DNA from: BOG-938 sp048498155
Lineage (GTDB): Bacteria > Pseudomonadota > Alphaproteobacteria > Caulobacterales > Caulobacteraceae
DNA length: 64,000 bases
Reading direction: 5' to 3'
Assembly (NCBI GenBank): GCA_048498155.1
Contig: JBEHYN010000004.1
Location: 45,233 to 109,232 of the forward strand
Shown one piece after another: positions 8,222-15,749 of this stretch. Numbering within the stretch: position 1 is the first letter of the stretch; each line of letters opens with the position of its first letter. The notes beneath the pieces were generated by a model. The model was not told where the DNA came from. It saw only the letters and a program-made list of their open reading frames with translations, and made no database searches. The translations under genes were made by a program, and so were the position numbers.

Positions 8222-8770
8222 ATGAGCATATCGCGCGAGGAAGCGGCATCGGCGCTGTCGCAGATCGACCTAACCACAGAACGCAGCCGCGAGATGAAGG
8301 GCTATCGGATCGCCGGGCCGATTCTGATGGCGTGGGGCGTCATCTGGGCGGTCGGCTACTGCGGCATGGGCGTTTTGCCCCTTAGGCAATGGGCCTGGAT
8401 GTGGCTGGGACTGGACGTCTTGGGTGTGGCGCTTCAGCTGATTATTGTCCGCCAATTCGGCGGCGCGAGGAACCGCAGCTGGAAACCGGCCGCCGCCGCT
8501 TTTGCGATCATCGCGTTCGTGTTCGTGACGCAGCATTTCTTCCGCGCCTCCTCGCCGGGCCCCTATCTGATCTATCCTGGGCTGGTGTGCGGCTTCGCCT
8601 ACATCATGATAGGCCTTTGGCGGATGCCCAGGATGGCCTGGATCGGGGCGGCCATGTTCGCGGCTTCATTGGCCGGGATCTATCTGATCCATGAGGGCCT
8701 TACCTACTGGATGGCCGCTGTCGGCGGAATCGGCCTGTTCCTGGGCGGACTGTGGCTGAGGAAGGCTTGA
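8222..8770 (+). CDS. Integral membrane protein of unknown function, partner of a winged-helix regulator
   Basis: A 182-residue protein with about five or six hydrophobic segments, for example RIAGPILMAWGVIWAVGYCG, WMWLGLDVLGVALQLIIV, AAAFAIIAFVFVTQHFF, LVCGFAYIMIGLW and a final WMAAVGGIGLFLGGLWL. The first ~28 residues are charged and cytosolic (SREEAASALSQIDLTTERSR). It resembles membrane proteins that pair with HTH_34-type winged-helix proteins. The regulator gene starts 2 bp after this stop, so they form a translationally coupled pair, with two operator-like dyads upstream. Role unknown; a regulated sensor or stress membrane protein is possible. Confidence 0.75.
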   Translation: MSISREEAASALSQIDLTTERSREMKGYRIAGPILMAWGVIWAVGYCGMGVLPLRQWAWMWLGLDVLGVALQLIIVRQFGGARNRSWKPAAAAFAIIAFVFVTQHFFRASSPGPYLIYPGLVCGFAYIMIGLWRMPRMAWIGAAMFAASLAGIYLIHEGLTYWMAAVGGIGLFLGGLWLRKA

Positions 8771-8772
8771 TC

Positions 8773-9078
8773 ATGTCCGGCGACGATCTCATCCACCAGC
8801 CCCTGCGGCTAAAGATCATGGCGGCGCTCTATGCCGAGCGTCATGGCGAGCCTCTGGAGTTCTCGCGGCTCAAAACCATAACCCAGGCCACCGATGGCAA
8901 CCTCGGCAGTCACCTGACATCCCTGGAAAAGGCGGGCTATCTGGAGATCGCCAAGGATTTTGTCGGAAAGCGGCCGCGCACCCGGGCCACGGTCACCCCG
9001 GCCGGACGGCGGGCCTTCCGTCGGCACGTCGATTATCTGCGGTCGGTCGTAGAGGGGGTCGATACCGCTGAGCCCTGA
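8773..9078 (+). CDS. Winged-helix DNA-binding regulator (HTH_34/MarR-ArsR-like)
   Basis: A 101-residue protein that is essentially a winged-helix domain: HQPLRLKIMAALYAE (helix 1), LEFSRLKTITQATDGNLGSH (recognition region), LEKAGYLEIAKDFVGKRPRT (wing) and VTPAGRRAF. The pattern of ATDGNLGSHL..LEKAGY is characteristic of HTH_34 proteins, which repress a neighbouring membrane-protein gene. The start at ATG 8773 leaves 2 bp after the previous stop. No sensory domain is visible, so the signal could act through the membrane partner. Confidence 0.85.
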   Translation: MSGDDLIHQPLRLKIMAALYAERHGEPLEFSRLKTITQATDGNLGSHLTSLEKAGYLEIAKDFVGKRPRTRATVTPAGRRAFRRHVDYLRSVVEGVDTAEP

Positions 9079-9104
9079 GCGCATCAGGCGGTTAAATTGA
9101 ACCA

Positions 9105-9205
9105 CCCCTTCCTCCGCTCGTTCCCGCGAAAGCGGGAATCCAGGTCTTTCCAGCGAAGCGATTCCTGGACAGGACTGGGTCCCCGCTTTCGCGGGGATGA
9201 GCGGA
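9105..9205. repeat. Dispersed palindromic repeat, copy 1
   Basis: An intergenic element of about 100 bp containing TTCCCGCGAAAGCGGGAATCC (9121..9141), then CCAGGTCTTTCCAGCG, ATTCCTGGACAGGACTGG, and a closing hairpin CCCCGCTTTCGCGGGG. A second copy in the same orientation lies at 63817..63909 with a few substitutions. Its ends form hairpins and no ORF crosses it. It fills most of the 9079..9240 gap. Confidence 0.85.
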
Positions 9206-9240
9206 TTATAGGCTATAGATTCAATTGGTAAGCTGAACGC

Positions 9241-10671
9241 CTAGCCGTTTATGCGGCGCCAGGTGATCGGGCCCGGATCGCGCGCGAGCTGATCGTCCAG
9301 CACGCGGCGGTCCGCATCCGAGGCATCGCCCGCGCGCGCCTCGATCCGCGCGGCCATGACCTGGGGCGAGGCCTGCAGCCACACCCCGTCGAACGGGACA
9401 CCGGCGGTGCGGGCCAGATGTTCAGCCGCCTCGCGCTCCTCGGGCCGAAGGAACACCGCGTCCAGCACAACCGCCCGGCCCGCTGTCAGAATGAGTCCGG
9501 CCTCCCGCAGCATCTGGCCATAGACCTTCTCGCTCTGTCCGGCGCCGTAGGCCTCCATCGGCAAGCGCTCGGCGGGCGCTCGGCCCCACAGGCGTTTGCG
9601 GATCTCGTCGCTGCGCAGAAACACCGCGCCGGGCGGCGCGCCGATCCCGGGCGCCAGGGCGCGGGCCGAGGTCGATTTGCCCGAGCCGGACAGGCCGCCC
9701 ACCGCAGTCAACGACACAGCCCCCGGCTCAAGATGACCCAGGGCCGCCGACAGATAGGCGCGCGCATCATCCACCTGCCCCATTTGAGCGCTCACGTGGG
9801 TTCTCACGCAGGCCCGCACGGACAGGAACAGCGGCAGGGCGGCTAGGCCCTCGAACGGCGACTCTCCAAAGGTTCGGACAGCTTCGTCCAGATAGCCGTT
9901 CAGCACGCGATTGGCGCCCGAGTCTTGGCCGCGATGGATCAGATCCATCAGCAGAAAGGCCAGGTCGTACAGCACGTCGATCCGGCTGAGCGCATCGTTG
10001 AACTCGATGCAGTCGAAGAGGACGGCGTGAGCATCCTCCGCCAGGATGTTGCCCAGGTGCAGATCGCCGTGACAGTCGCGCGTCTGGCCTGCCGCCGCGC
10101 GGGCGTCGAGCAGGGGCTGCAGGCGTTCAAACTCGGCGTCGGTCCGATCGATCAGGGCCTCCACCGCCTGGGCGCCCAGATCATGGGCGAGCGCGCGCAG
10201 ATGCTCGGCGTTGGAACGGATGACATAGCCCAGGCCCGCCCCTGGCTGAATCTGAGCATCCGCATGGAAGCGCGCGATATCTCGGCCGAGCCCCTCGGCA
10301 AAGTCGCCCCGTACGATGTCGGGCCGTTTGCACAGCACCGCCTCCGGATCGAACCGGCGCATCCGCAGCACCGCTTCCAGTCGCTCTCCCTGCCCATCCA
10401 ACGCAAGATGGTCGCCCTGGCGCGTGACCCACTGCACCGCCTGATAGATGTCGGGCGCCGTGCGCCGATTCAGCTCGAGTTCCCGGCCGATAGCCCAGGC
10501 GCGCTGCTCGCGGGTGGAGAAATCGAGATAGCCGAAATTGACCGCCTTCTTCAGCTTGAAGGCGTGCTCGCCGATCAGGAACACCCGACCGATATGGGTC
10601 TCAACCACCCTGTCGGCCTGCGCCGCCAGCCAGGCGGAGACCTGAGCCAAGCCCTCACCTTGCCCCGTCAT
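9241..10671 (-). CDS. Aminoglycoside-phosphotransferase-like / AAA_33 ATP-binding fusion protein
   Basis: A 476-residue two-domain protein. Residues ~1-310 are an APH-like kinase fold with the catalytic loop DCHGDLHLGNI and the metal-binding FDCIEF. Residues ~320-476 carry a P-loop, GGLSGSGKSTSARAL, and VVLDAVFLRPEER, typical of small zeta/AAA_33-type nucleotide kinases. Such fusions are common in Proteobacteria; despite the name there is no evidence for antibiotic resistance. The ATG lies inside the arm of an inverted repeat (10667..10769), so its ribosome-binding region is formed by repeat DNA. Confidence 0.8.
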   Translation of the reverse strand: MTGQGEGLAQVSAWLAAQADRVVETHIGRVFLIGEHAFKLKKAVNFGYLDFSTREQRAWAIGRELELNRRTAPDIYQAVQWVTRQGDHLALDGQGERLEAVLRMRRFDPEAVLCKRPDIVRGDFAEGLGRDIARFHADAQIQPGAGLGYVIRSNAEHLRALAHDLGAQAVEALIDRTDAEFERLQPLLDARAAAGQTRDCHGDLHLGNILAEDAHAVLFDCIEFNDALSRIDVLYDLAFLLMDLIHRGQDSGANRVLNGYLDEAVRTFGESPFEGLAALPLFLSVRACVRTHVSAQMGQVDDARAYLSAALGHLEPGAVSLTAVGGLSGSGKSTSARALAPGIGAPPGAVFLRSDEIRKRLWGRAPAERLPMEAYGAGQSEKVYGQMLREAGLILTAGRAVVLDAVFLRPEEREAAEHLARTAGVPFDGVWLQASPQVMAARIEARAGDASDADRRVLDDQLARDPGPITWRRING

Positions 10672-10769
10672 CCTCGGAAACGGCGCAGCCGTTGTCCGGG
10701 GACCCAGCAGCTCCAGGCGTTCCGCTTGCTGGGTCCCCGGGCTCGCCGTTCCGGCGCCCCGAGGATGAC
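10667..10769. repeat. Nested inverted repeat (GTCATCCTCGG type) between pdxH and the APH/ATPase gene
   Basis: The outer arms are GTCATCCTCGG at 10667..10677 and CCGAGGATGAC at 10759..10769. Inner arms around GGGGACCCAGCA and TGCTGGGTCCCC form a second stem. The outer left arm includes the start codon of the minus-strand gene ending at 10671. It is a REP-like element by architecture; it could also act as the transcription end of pdxH. Confidence 0.75.
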
Positions 10770-10780
10770 AAACCAGAAAT

Positions 10781-11455
10781 TCAAGGGAACAACCGGCTCA
10801 CGGTCCAGCCGGAGCCTTCGCGGCGAAAGGCTAGACGCTCGTGCAGGCGGAAGGGCCGGTCGCGCCAAAACTCCATGTGCGTCGGCTGGATGCGATAGCC
10901 GGTCCAGTGCGGCGGACGCGGCACGGGGCCCAGGCCGAACTTAAGCGCAGCGGCCGCGACGTTCTTTTCCAAAGTGTGGCGCTCCGCCATGGGTTGCGAC
11001 TGGTCCGAGGCCCAGGCGCCGATCTGGCTGGAACGGGCGCGGCTAGCGAAATAGGCGTCCGCTTCATCCGCGCTCACCTGTTCGACCGGCCCGCGCGCAC
11101 GAACCTGCCGCCGCAGGGACTTCCAATGAAACAGCAGGGCGGCCTTAGGATTGGCGGCCAGTTGCAGGCCCTTGGCGCTATGGCCGTTGGTGTAGAAAAC
11201 GAAGCCGTTCTGATCGACGTCCTTTAGCAGGACCATGCGCACGTCCGGCAGGCCCTCGGAGTCCACCGTCGCCACGGCGACGGCGTTGGGGTCGTTTGGC
11301 TCGCGTTCGCGCGCCTCGGCCAGCCAGGCCTCGAACAGTGCGATGGGATCGCCGATGTCAGGCAAGCTTTCCCTGGCTGCCGCGGCTTCCATCTGATGTT
11401 CCAGATAGTCCGCTTCGCTGGGGCTTTTCGGAATCAAGTCGTCGGGCCGGCTCAT
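10781..11455 (-). CDS. pdxH: Pyridoxamine/pyridoxine 5'-phosphate oxidase
   Basis: A 224-residue FMN enzyme that oxidises pyridoxine and pyridoxamine phosphates to pyridoxal 5'-phosphate. Family segments are clear: NAVAVATVDSEGLPDVRMVL, VFYTNGHSAKGLQL, LLFHWKSLRRQVR, and the C-terminal PPHWTGYRIQPTHMEFW followed by RLHERLAFRR. Its length is normal. The ATG at 11455 is 82 bp from the divergent DnaJ-like start. The gene stands alone, with the repeat element downstream. Confidence 0.95.
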   Translation of the reverse strand: MSRPDDLIPKSPSEADYLEHQMEAAAARESLPDIGDPIALFEAWLAEAREREPNDPNAVAVATVDSEGLPDVRMVLLKDVDQNGFVFYTNGHSAKGLQLAANPKAALLFHWKSLRRQVRARGPVEQVSADEADAYFASRARSSQIGAWASDQSQPMAERHTLEKNVAAAALKFGLGPVPRPPHWTGYRIQPTHMEFWRDRPFRLHERLAFRREGSGWTVSRLFP

Positions 11456-11537
11456 GGCCTCTTATAGCCGAGCATATCGGCCCACGCGAACGGGGCTTAA
11501 CCAGACCTTGACCATCGCCGTGGCTGATGGACGGCCG

Positions 11538-12269
11538 ATGACTAAGCCAAGCGCCGATCGGGCCGACATCAAAACGGCCGCCCAGGCCCGCGCACTGCTG
11601 CGCGTGGCCTCAGACGCCGCGCCCGAGGCCGTGCGCTCGGCGTTCCGCCGCGCGGCCAAGGCGGCCCACCCGGATCGCGGCGGCGATCCCGCCGAGTTCC
11701 GCCGCGTGTTGGACGCCTATCGCCTGCTCAGCGCCAAAGCTCCGAGCGCAAGCCGGTCAGAACCGGTCGCCGAACCGCCCCCGCCTCAAGCGGACAAGGC
11801 GCAATATCCAGTGCTTCGGATCAGCGTCGCGGAGGCCTTCCTGGGCGTGACCAAGACCGTGCGCCTAGCGGGTGGACGTCAGGGCAAGGTCAAGCTGCCG
11901 CCGGGGCTGCGCTCGGGCGACATCGCCCGCTTCGCGGCGGGCGGGGAGGAGCGCATCACTGTATCCATCGCGCCCGAACCCGGCGTGGAGGTGCACGGCG
12001 ACGATCTGTGGCTGACCGTGCCGGTCAATGAGGCGTTTCTGAAGGCCGGCGGGCGATTGGAGGTGACCACGCCCTTCGGTCGTCGCAGCCTGTGGATTTC
12101 GCGCAGCTCCGCCAGCCGAGGCCTGTTCCGCGCGCCCGGCGAAGGCCTGCCTGCCACTGAGACCCGTCCGCGCGGACACCTGTACCTGCGGCTGCAGCAC
12201 GATCCCGGTCTGGCCGACACCCCGGCCAAGTCGCTCCTGCGCCGCTTCGCCGCGTCGTGGGCGGCGTGA
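11538..12269 (+). CDS. DnaJ-like protein (J domain plus CTD)
   Basis: About 243 residues. The J domain lies at residues ~12-65 with the HPD tripeptide in KAAHPDRGGDPAEF. A Pro-rich linker (EPVAEPPPPQ) leads to a DnaJ C-terminal substrate-binding region (VAEAFLGVTKTVRLAGGRQG and DDLWLTVPVNEAFLKAG). There is no Gly/Phe-rich stretch and no zinc finger, so it resembles CbpA/short DnaJ proteins that work with Hsp70. The ATG at 11538 matches the domain start; an open frame upstream up to 11454 lacks family-like sequence. It lies directly before aroC. Confidence 0.8.
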   Translation: MTKPSADRADIKTAAQARALLRVASDAAPEAVRSAFRRAAKAAHPDRGGDPAEFRRVLDAYRLLSAKAPSASRSEPVAEPPPPQADKAQYPVLRISVAEAFLGVTKTVRLAGGRQGKVKLPPGLRSGDIARFAAGGEERITVSIAPEPGVEVHGDDLWLTVPVNEAFLKAGGRLEVTTPFGRRSLWISRSSASRGLFRAPGEGLPATETRPRGHLYLRLQHDPGLADTPAKSLLRRFAASWAA

Positions 12270-12317
12270 AGGGCTGGGGATTTGTGAGCCGCACGGCTTT
12301 GCTCTAAACCCCAGGCC

Positions 12318-13445
12318 ATGTCCTACAACAGCTTTGGCCATCTGCTGCGCGTAACGACCTGGGGCGAAAGCCACGGACCGGCGCTCGGCTGCGTGGTCGA
12401 TGGTTGTCCGCCGGGCCTGCCGTTGGTCGCCGAGGACATCCAAGTCTGGCTCGACAAGCGCAAGCCGGGAACCTCCAAGTTCGTCACCCAGCGGCAAGAG
12501 CCCGACCAGGTGCGCATTCTGTCCGGCGTATTCGAGGACGCGCGAACCCAAGGGCAGGTGACCACTGGAACCCCGATCTGCCTGATGATCGAGAACGTGG
12601 ACCAGCGCTCAAAAGACTACGGCGACATCGCCCAGTCTTTCCGCCCTGGCCATGCCGACTTCACCTATTACTCAAAGTACGGCGTGCGCGATTATCGCGG
12701 CGGCGGGCGGTCCTCCGCGCGCGAGACTGCCGCGCGGGTAGCCGCCGGCGCCATTGCCCGCAAGATTCTCGGCGCGGAAGTGACCGTTCGCGCGGCCCTG
12801 GTGCAGGTGGGCAAGGTCAAGATCGACCGCGCCCGCTGGGACTGGTCCCAAACCACGCAAAACCCCTTCTGGTGTCCGGACGCCGAAACCGTCCCGGTGT
12901 GGGAGGAATACCTGGGCGACATTCGCAAGGCCGGCTCCTCGGTCGGCGCGGTGGTCGAGGTGGAAGCGACAGGCGCGCCCGCCGGCTGGGGAGCTCCGAT
13001 CTACGCCAAGTTGGACGCGGAACTGGCAGCGGGCCTCATGTCGATCAACGCGGCCAAGGGCGTGGAGATCGGCGCGGGCTTCGGCTCGGCTGAACTGTCC
13101 GGCGAAGACAACGCCGACGAAATGCGTATGGGCGCGGACGGTCAGGTTGAATTTCTGTCCAACCACGCGGGCGGCATACTGGGCGGCATCACCACCGGCC
13201 AGCCGGTGACCGCGCGCGTGGCGTTCAAGCCCACGTCTTCCATCCTCACGCCGCGACAGTCGATTGATGAGGCGGGCCAGCAGATCGAGGTGCGCACCAC
13301 CGGCCGTCACGACCCCTGCGTAGCCCTGCGCGCCGCGCCCGTGGTGGAAGCCATGACCGCCCTGGTCCTGGCCGACGCGATGCTGATGCACCGCGCCCAA
13401 ACCGGCGGCGGGGCCTTTAAGCCGGGCGGACGGGGTCGCAGCTAG
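12318..13445 (+). CDS. aroC: Chorismate synthase
   Basis: A 375-residue FMN-dependent enzyme for the last common step of aromatic amino acid synthesis (EPSP to chorismate). Signatures: SFGHLLRVTTWGESHGPALG at the N-terminus, RPGHADFTY, RGGGRSSARETAARVAAGA, SNHAGGILGGITTGQPV, and GRHDPCVALRAAPVVEAM. Its length is normal and complete. It converges with queD; the two stops overlap by 4 bp (CTAG). Confidence 0.97.
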   Translation: MSYNSFGHLLRVTTWGESHGPALGCVVDGCPPGLPLVAEDIQVWLDKRKPGTSKFVTQRQEPDQVRILSGVFEDARTQGQVTTGTPICLMIENVDQRSKDYGDIAQSFRPGHADFTYYSKYGVRDYRGGGRSSARETAARVAAGAIARKILGAEVTVRAALVQVGKVKIDRARWDWSQTTQNPFWCPDAETVPVWEEYLGDIRKAGSSVGAVVEVEATGAPAGWGAPIYAKLDAELAAGLMSINAAKGVEIGAGFGSAELSGEDNADEMRMGADGQVEFLSNHAGGILGGITTGQPVTARVAFKPTSSILTPRQSIDEAGQQIEVRTTGRHDPCVALRAAPVVEAMTALVLADAMLMHRAQTGGGAFKPGGRGRS

Positions 13446-13813
13446 AGTTTCAGCGTGCAGCTCTCGCCGATCGTGGGGCGTGAAACCACCACGCGCGACA
13501 GGCCGGGATAGAGCGGTTTCAGACGCTCGGCGAAATACAGGCAGAGATTTTCCAGCGTCGGGCTAGACAGCCCGGGCTTCTCATTGAGCATGCCGTGATC
13601 CAGCTCCGCCGCCAGGGACCGCAAGGCGCCGTCTAGGGCGCCGAGGTCCGTCACCCACCCGACTTCGCCCTGAGCCTGTCCACGCACGGAGGCTTCCACG
13701 CGAAAGGAATGGCCGTGCAGCCGTCGATAGCGGCTGTCCGGCGGGCCTTCGGCCAGGGCATGGGCGGCGTCGAACTGGGCCGCCTTGGTGATTTCAAAAA
13801 CAGGTTCGTCCAT
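13442..13813 (-). CDS. queD: 6-carboxy-5,6,7,8-tetrahydropterin synthase
   Basis: A 123-residue QueD/PTPS-like enzyme that makes 6-carboxytetrahydropterin, the second step to preQ0 and queuosine. Zinc ligands are visible as AAQFDAAHAL (first His) and RLHGHSFRVE (HxH). Later VTDLGALDGAL and DHGMLNE match the family, as does the C-terminal SRPTIGESCTLKL. The ATG at 13813 was chosen because the family starts there; the frame is open upstream but would overlap queE. It is last in the queC-queE-queD operon. Confidence 0.93.
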   Translation of the reverse strand: MDEPVFEITKAAQFDAAHALAEGPPDSRYRRLHGHSFRVEASVRGQAQGEVGWVTDLGALDGALRSLAAELDHGMLNEKPGLSSPTLENLCLYFAERLKPLYPGLSRVVVSRPTIGESCTLKL

Positions 13814-13833
13814 GAGGTCCGGCCCGAAAAGGC

Positions 13834-14466
13834 TCAGGCGATGCCGAGGTATTTGTGCGTTTGCACGCTTAAACGCCAGCGAGGGTGGGCAAGGCAATAG
13901 GCGATCGCCGCTTGGGTGTTGGCTTGGCGCGCCGGACCGTCCATCGGCTGGAGGTAGAAACGCTCGAAATCCAGGTCCAAAAAGCGCGCCGGATCGACCC
14001 CGGACTGGGGAAACACCAGCTTCAGCTCCTGGCCCTTGGTCTGGACCAGGGGCGCGTCGGCCTTGGGACTGACGCACAGCCAGTCTATCCCGGCGGGCGC
14101 GGGCAGGGTTCCGTTGGTCTCCACCGCGATGAAAAAGCCCGTACCCTGCAAGGCGTCAATCAATGGCTCGTCGAGCTGAAGCAGGGGCTCGCCGCCGGTG
14201 AGCACTACCATCCGTCCGTCTTGGCCTGGACCCCAGGCGGCGGCCACGGCGGCGGCCAAGCCCTCGGCGGTGTCGAACTTGCCGCCGCCCTCGCCGTCAG
14301 TCCCCACGAAATCAGTGTCGCAGAAATCGCAGACCGCCAGGGCGCGGTCGCTTTCGCGGCCGGACCACAGGTTACAACCGGCAAAGCGGCAGAACACCGC
14401 CGGACGACCCGCCTGCCCGCCCTCGCCCTGCAGGGTGAGAAAGATTTCCTTGATGGCGTATGTCAC
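13834..14466 (-). CDS. queE: 7-carboxy-7-deazaguanine synthase
   Basis: A 210-residue radical-SAM enzyme that converts 6-carboxytetrahydropterin to 7-carboxy-7-deazaguanine. The N-terminus YAIKEIFLTLQGEGGQAGRP is diagnostic. The cluster Cys residues occur as CRFAGCNLW and VCDFCDTDF; the spacing of the cluster motif is stretched compared with CxxxCxxC, as known for QueE. VVLTGGEPLLQ and FFIAVETNGT follow. GTG at 14466 is taken as start: it overlaps the queC stop (GTGA) and matches the family N-terminus. Confidence 0.93.
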   Translation of the reverse strand: MTYAIKEIFLTLQGEGGQAGRPAVFCRFAGCNLWSGRESDRALAVCDFCDTDFVGTDGEGGGKFDTAEGLAAAVAAAWGPGQDGRMVVLTGGEPLLQLDEPLIDALQGTGFFIAVETNGTLPAPAGIDWLCVSPKADAPLVQTKGQELKLVFPQSGVDPARFLDLDFERFYLQPMDGPARQANTQAAIAYCLAHPRWRLSVQTHKYLGIA

Positions 14467-15203
14467 GGGACTGCGTCCAGCGCCGGGCGATCGGCCGCGT
14501 TCCAGTCCTGATAGCCGCCTTGGCGCAGCTCGCACGCCGGACAGGTTCCACAGCCGTAACCCCAAGCGTGGCGCACCGCTCGCTCGCCGAGGTAACAGGT
14601 GTGGCTGTGCTCAAGGATCAGTTCGATCAGGGGCTCGCCGCCCAACCCCTTGGCCAGGGCCCAAGTGTCGGCCTTGGTCAGCCACATCAGCGGGGTCTGC
14701 AGAGCGAAATGGCGCTCCATGCCCAGATTCAGCGCCTGCAGCAGGGCGTCCAGGGTCTCGCGGCGGCAGTCCGGATAGCCGGAATAGTCGGTCTCGCACA
14801 TGCCGCCCACCAGGGCCGGCAAGCCGCGCCGGTCGGCCAGGGCGGCGGCGTAGACGAAGAACACCAGATTGCGGCCCGGCACGAAGGTCGAAGGCAGGCC
14901 GCGCTCAGTCATCTCGATGGCGCGGTGGGCGGTCAGGGCCGATTCCGCCACCGCACCGAAGCCGCGCAGGTCCAGTCGATGATCGGGGCCCAGGCGCGCG
15001 GCCCATTCAGGAAAGCGGGCGATCAGTTCCTCCCGAACCTTTTCGCGGGCGACCATCTCCACCCCATGACGCTGGCCGTAGTCGAAGCCCACCGTCTCGA
15101 CCCAGGCATGGCGCTCAAGCGCCCAGGCCAGGCAGACGGTGGAGTCCTGACCGCCTGAAAACAGCACCAGCGCGGCTTCCCCTGGCGAAGGAATGATCGA
15201 CAT
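14463..15203 (-). CDS. queC: 7-cyano-7-deazaguanine synthase
   Basis: A 246-residue ATP-dependent enzyme that makes preQ0. It shows the PP-loop LVLFSGGQDSTVCLAWAL, then GFDYGQRHGVEM, FVPGRNLVFF, and the C-terminal zinc site HTCYLGERAVRHAWGYGCGT..C. It is the first gene of the operon and is divergent from cutA; only 46 bp separate the two chosen starts. No preQ1 riboswitch was recognised in front of it. Confidence 0.95.
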   Translation of the reverse strand: MSIIPSPGEAALVLFSGGQDSTVCLAWALERHAWVETVGFDYGQRHGVEMVAREKVREELIARFPEWAARLGPDHRLDLRGFGAVAESALTAHRAIEMTERGLPSTFVPGRNLVFFVYAAALADRRGLPALVGGMCETDYSGYPDCRRETLDALLQALNLGMERHFALQTPLMWLTKADTWALAKGLGGEPLIELILEHSHTCYLGERAVRHAWGYGCGTCPACELRQGGYQDWNAADRPALDAVP

Positions 15204-15249
15204 GCGAATTTTTGCCTGCCCTGGGGCCGGGACGGATCGGGAGCCGACC

Positions 15250-15588
15250 ATGGAAGAGATGTTGCTTGTCTACACCACCTGGCCCGACGCCGAAACCGCC
15301 CAGGCGGCGGGGCTTGCCGCCGTGCAGGCCCAGCTGGCGGCCTGCGCCAATGTCCTGGCGCCTATGTGTTCAATCTATCGCTGGAAAGGCGCCGCAGTGC
15401 AGCAAAGCGAGACGCCCATGTTGTTGAAAACACGAGCATCTTGCGCGCCGCCCCTGCGTGCGCTGATGTTGGCCCGCCACCCATATGAGACGCCGTGTTT
15501 TATTGCCCTGACCCTTAGTCAAGAGGCCTCGAGCAACGAATTTCTTCAATGGATCGGAGAACAGACCGCTCCTGGCCACAAGGTTTAG
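15250..15588 (+). CDS. cutA: CutA family divalent-cation tolerance protein
   Basis: A 112-residue small trimeric cytosolic protein. Signatures: LLVYTTWPDAETAQ, LAACANVLAPMCSIYRWKG, and ETPMLLKTRA. The usual HPYExP motif is seen as RHPYETPCFIAL. CutA binds copper and other divalent ions in vitro, but its physiological role is uncertain. The start at ATG 15250 fits the family; an in-frame ATG at 15193 would overlap the queC start. Confidence 0.88.
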   Translation: MEEMLLVYTTWPDAETAQAAGLAAVQAQLAACANVLAPMCSIYRWKGAAVQQSETPMLLKTRASCAPPLRALMLARHPYETPCFIALTLSQEASSNEFLQWIGEQTAPGHKV

Positions 15589-15711
15589 TTGGCTGGAGCT
15601 TCTCAACCAATCTTTATTGCGGTTCTGCAATAATGGTTACTAAGGCCTCAACAACGATGATCCGTTTACCGCCAAAAACATCCGCTGGTTTAACTTATTC
15701 GAAAACATGAG

Positions 15712-15740
15712 GGGTTAGCTTCAAGGTGAAACCCTAACCC
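15712..15740 (+). promoter_or_regulatory. Stem-loop ten bases upstream of the hybrid kinase start
   Basis: GGGTTAG (15712..15718) pairs with CTAACCC (15734..15740), and inner TTCA pairs with TGAA around an AGG loop. The hairpin ends 9 bp before the ATG at 15750, where a Shine-Dalgarno sequence would be expected; none is seen outside it. It could modulate translation or be the leader of a short 5' UTR. Confidence 0.4.
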
Positions 15741-15749
15741 AGTTGCCCC

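Noticed and set aside
9241..10671. Aminoglycoside resistance gene
   Set aside because: The APH-like fold is shared by many kinases; the fusion to an AAA_33-type domain is a common chromosomal protein without known resistance role.
15193..15249. Earlier start of cutA
   Set aside because: It would overlap the queC start and adds residues not typical of CutA.
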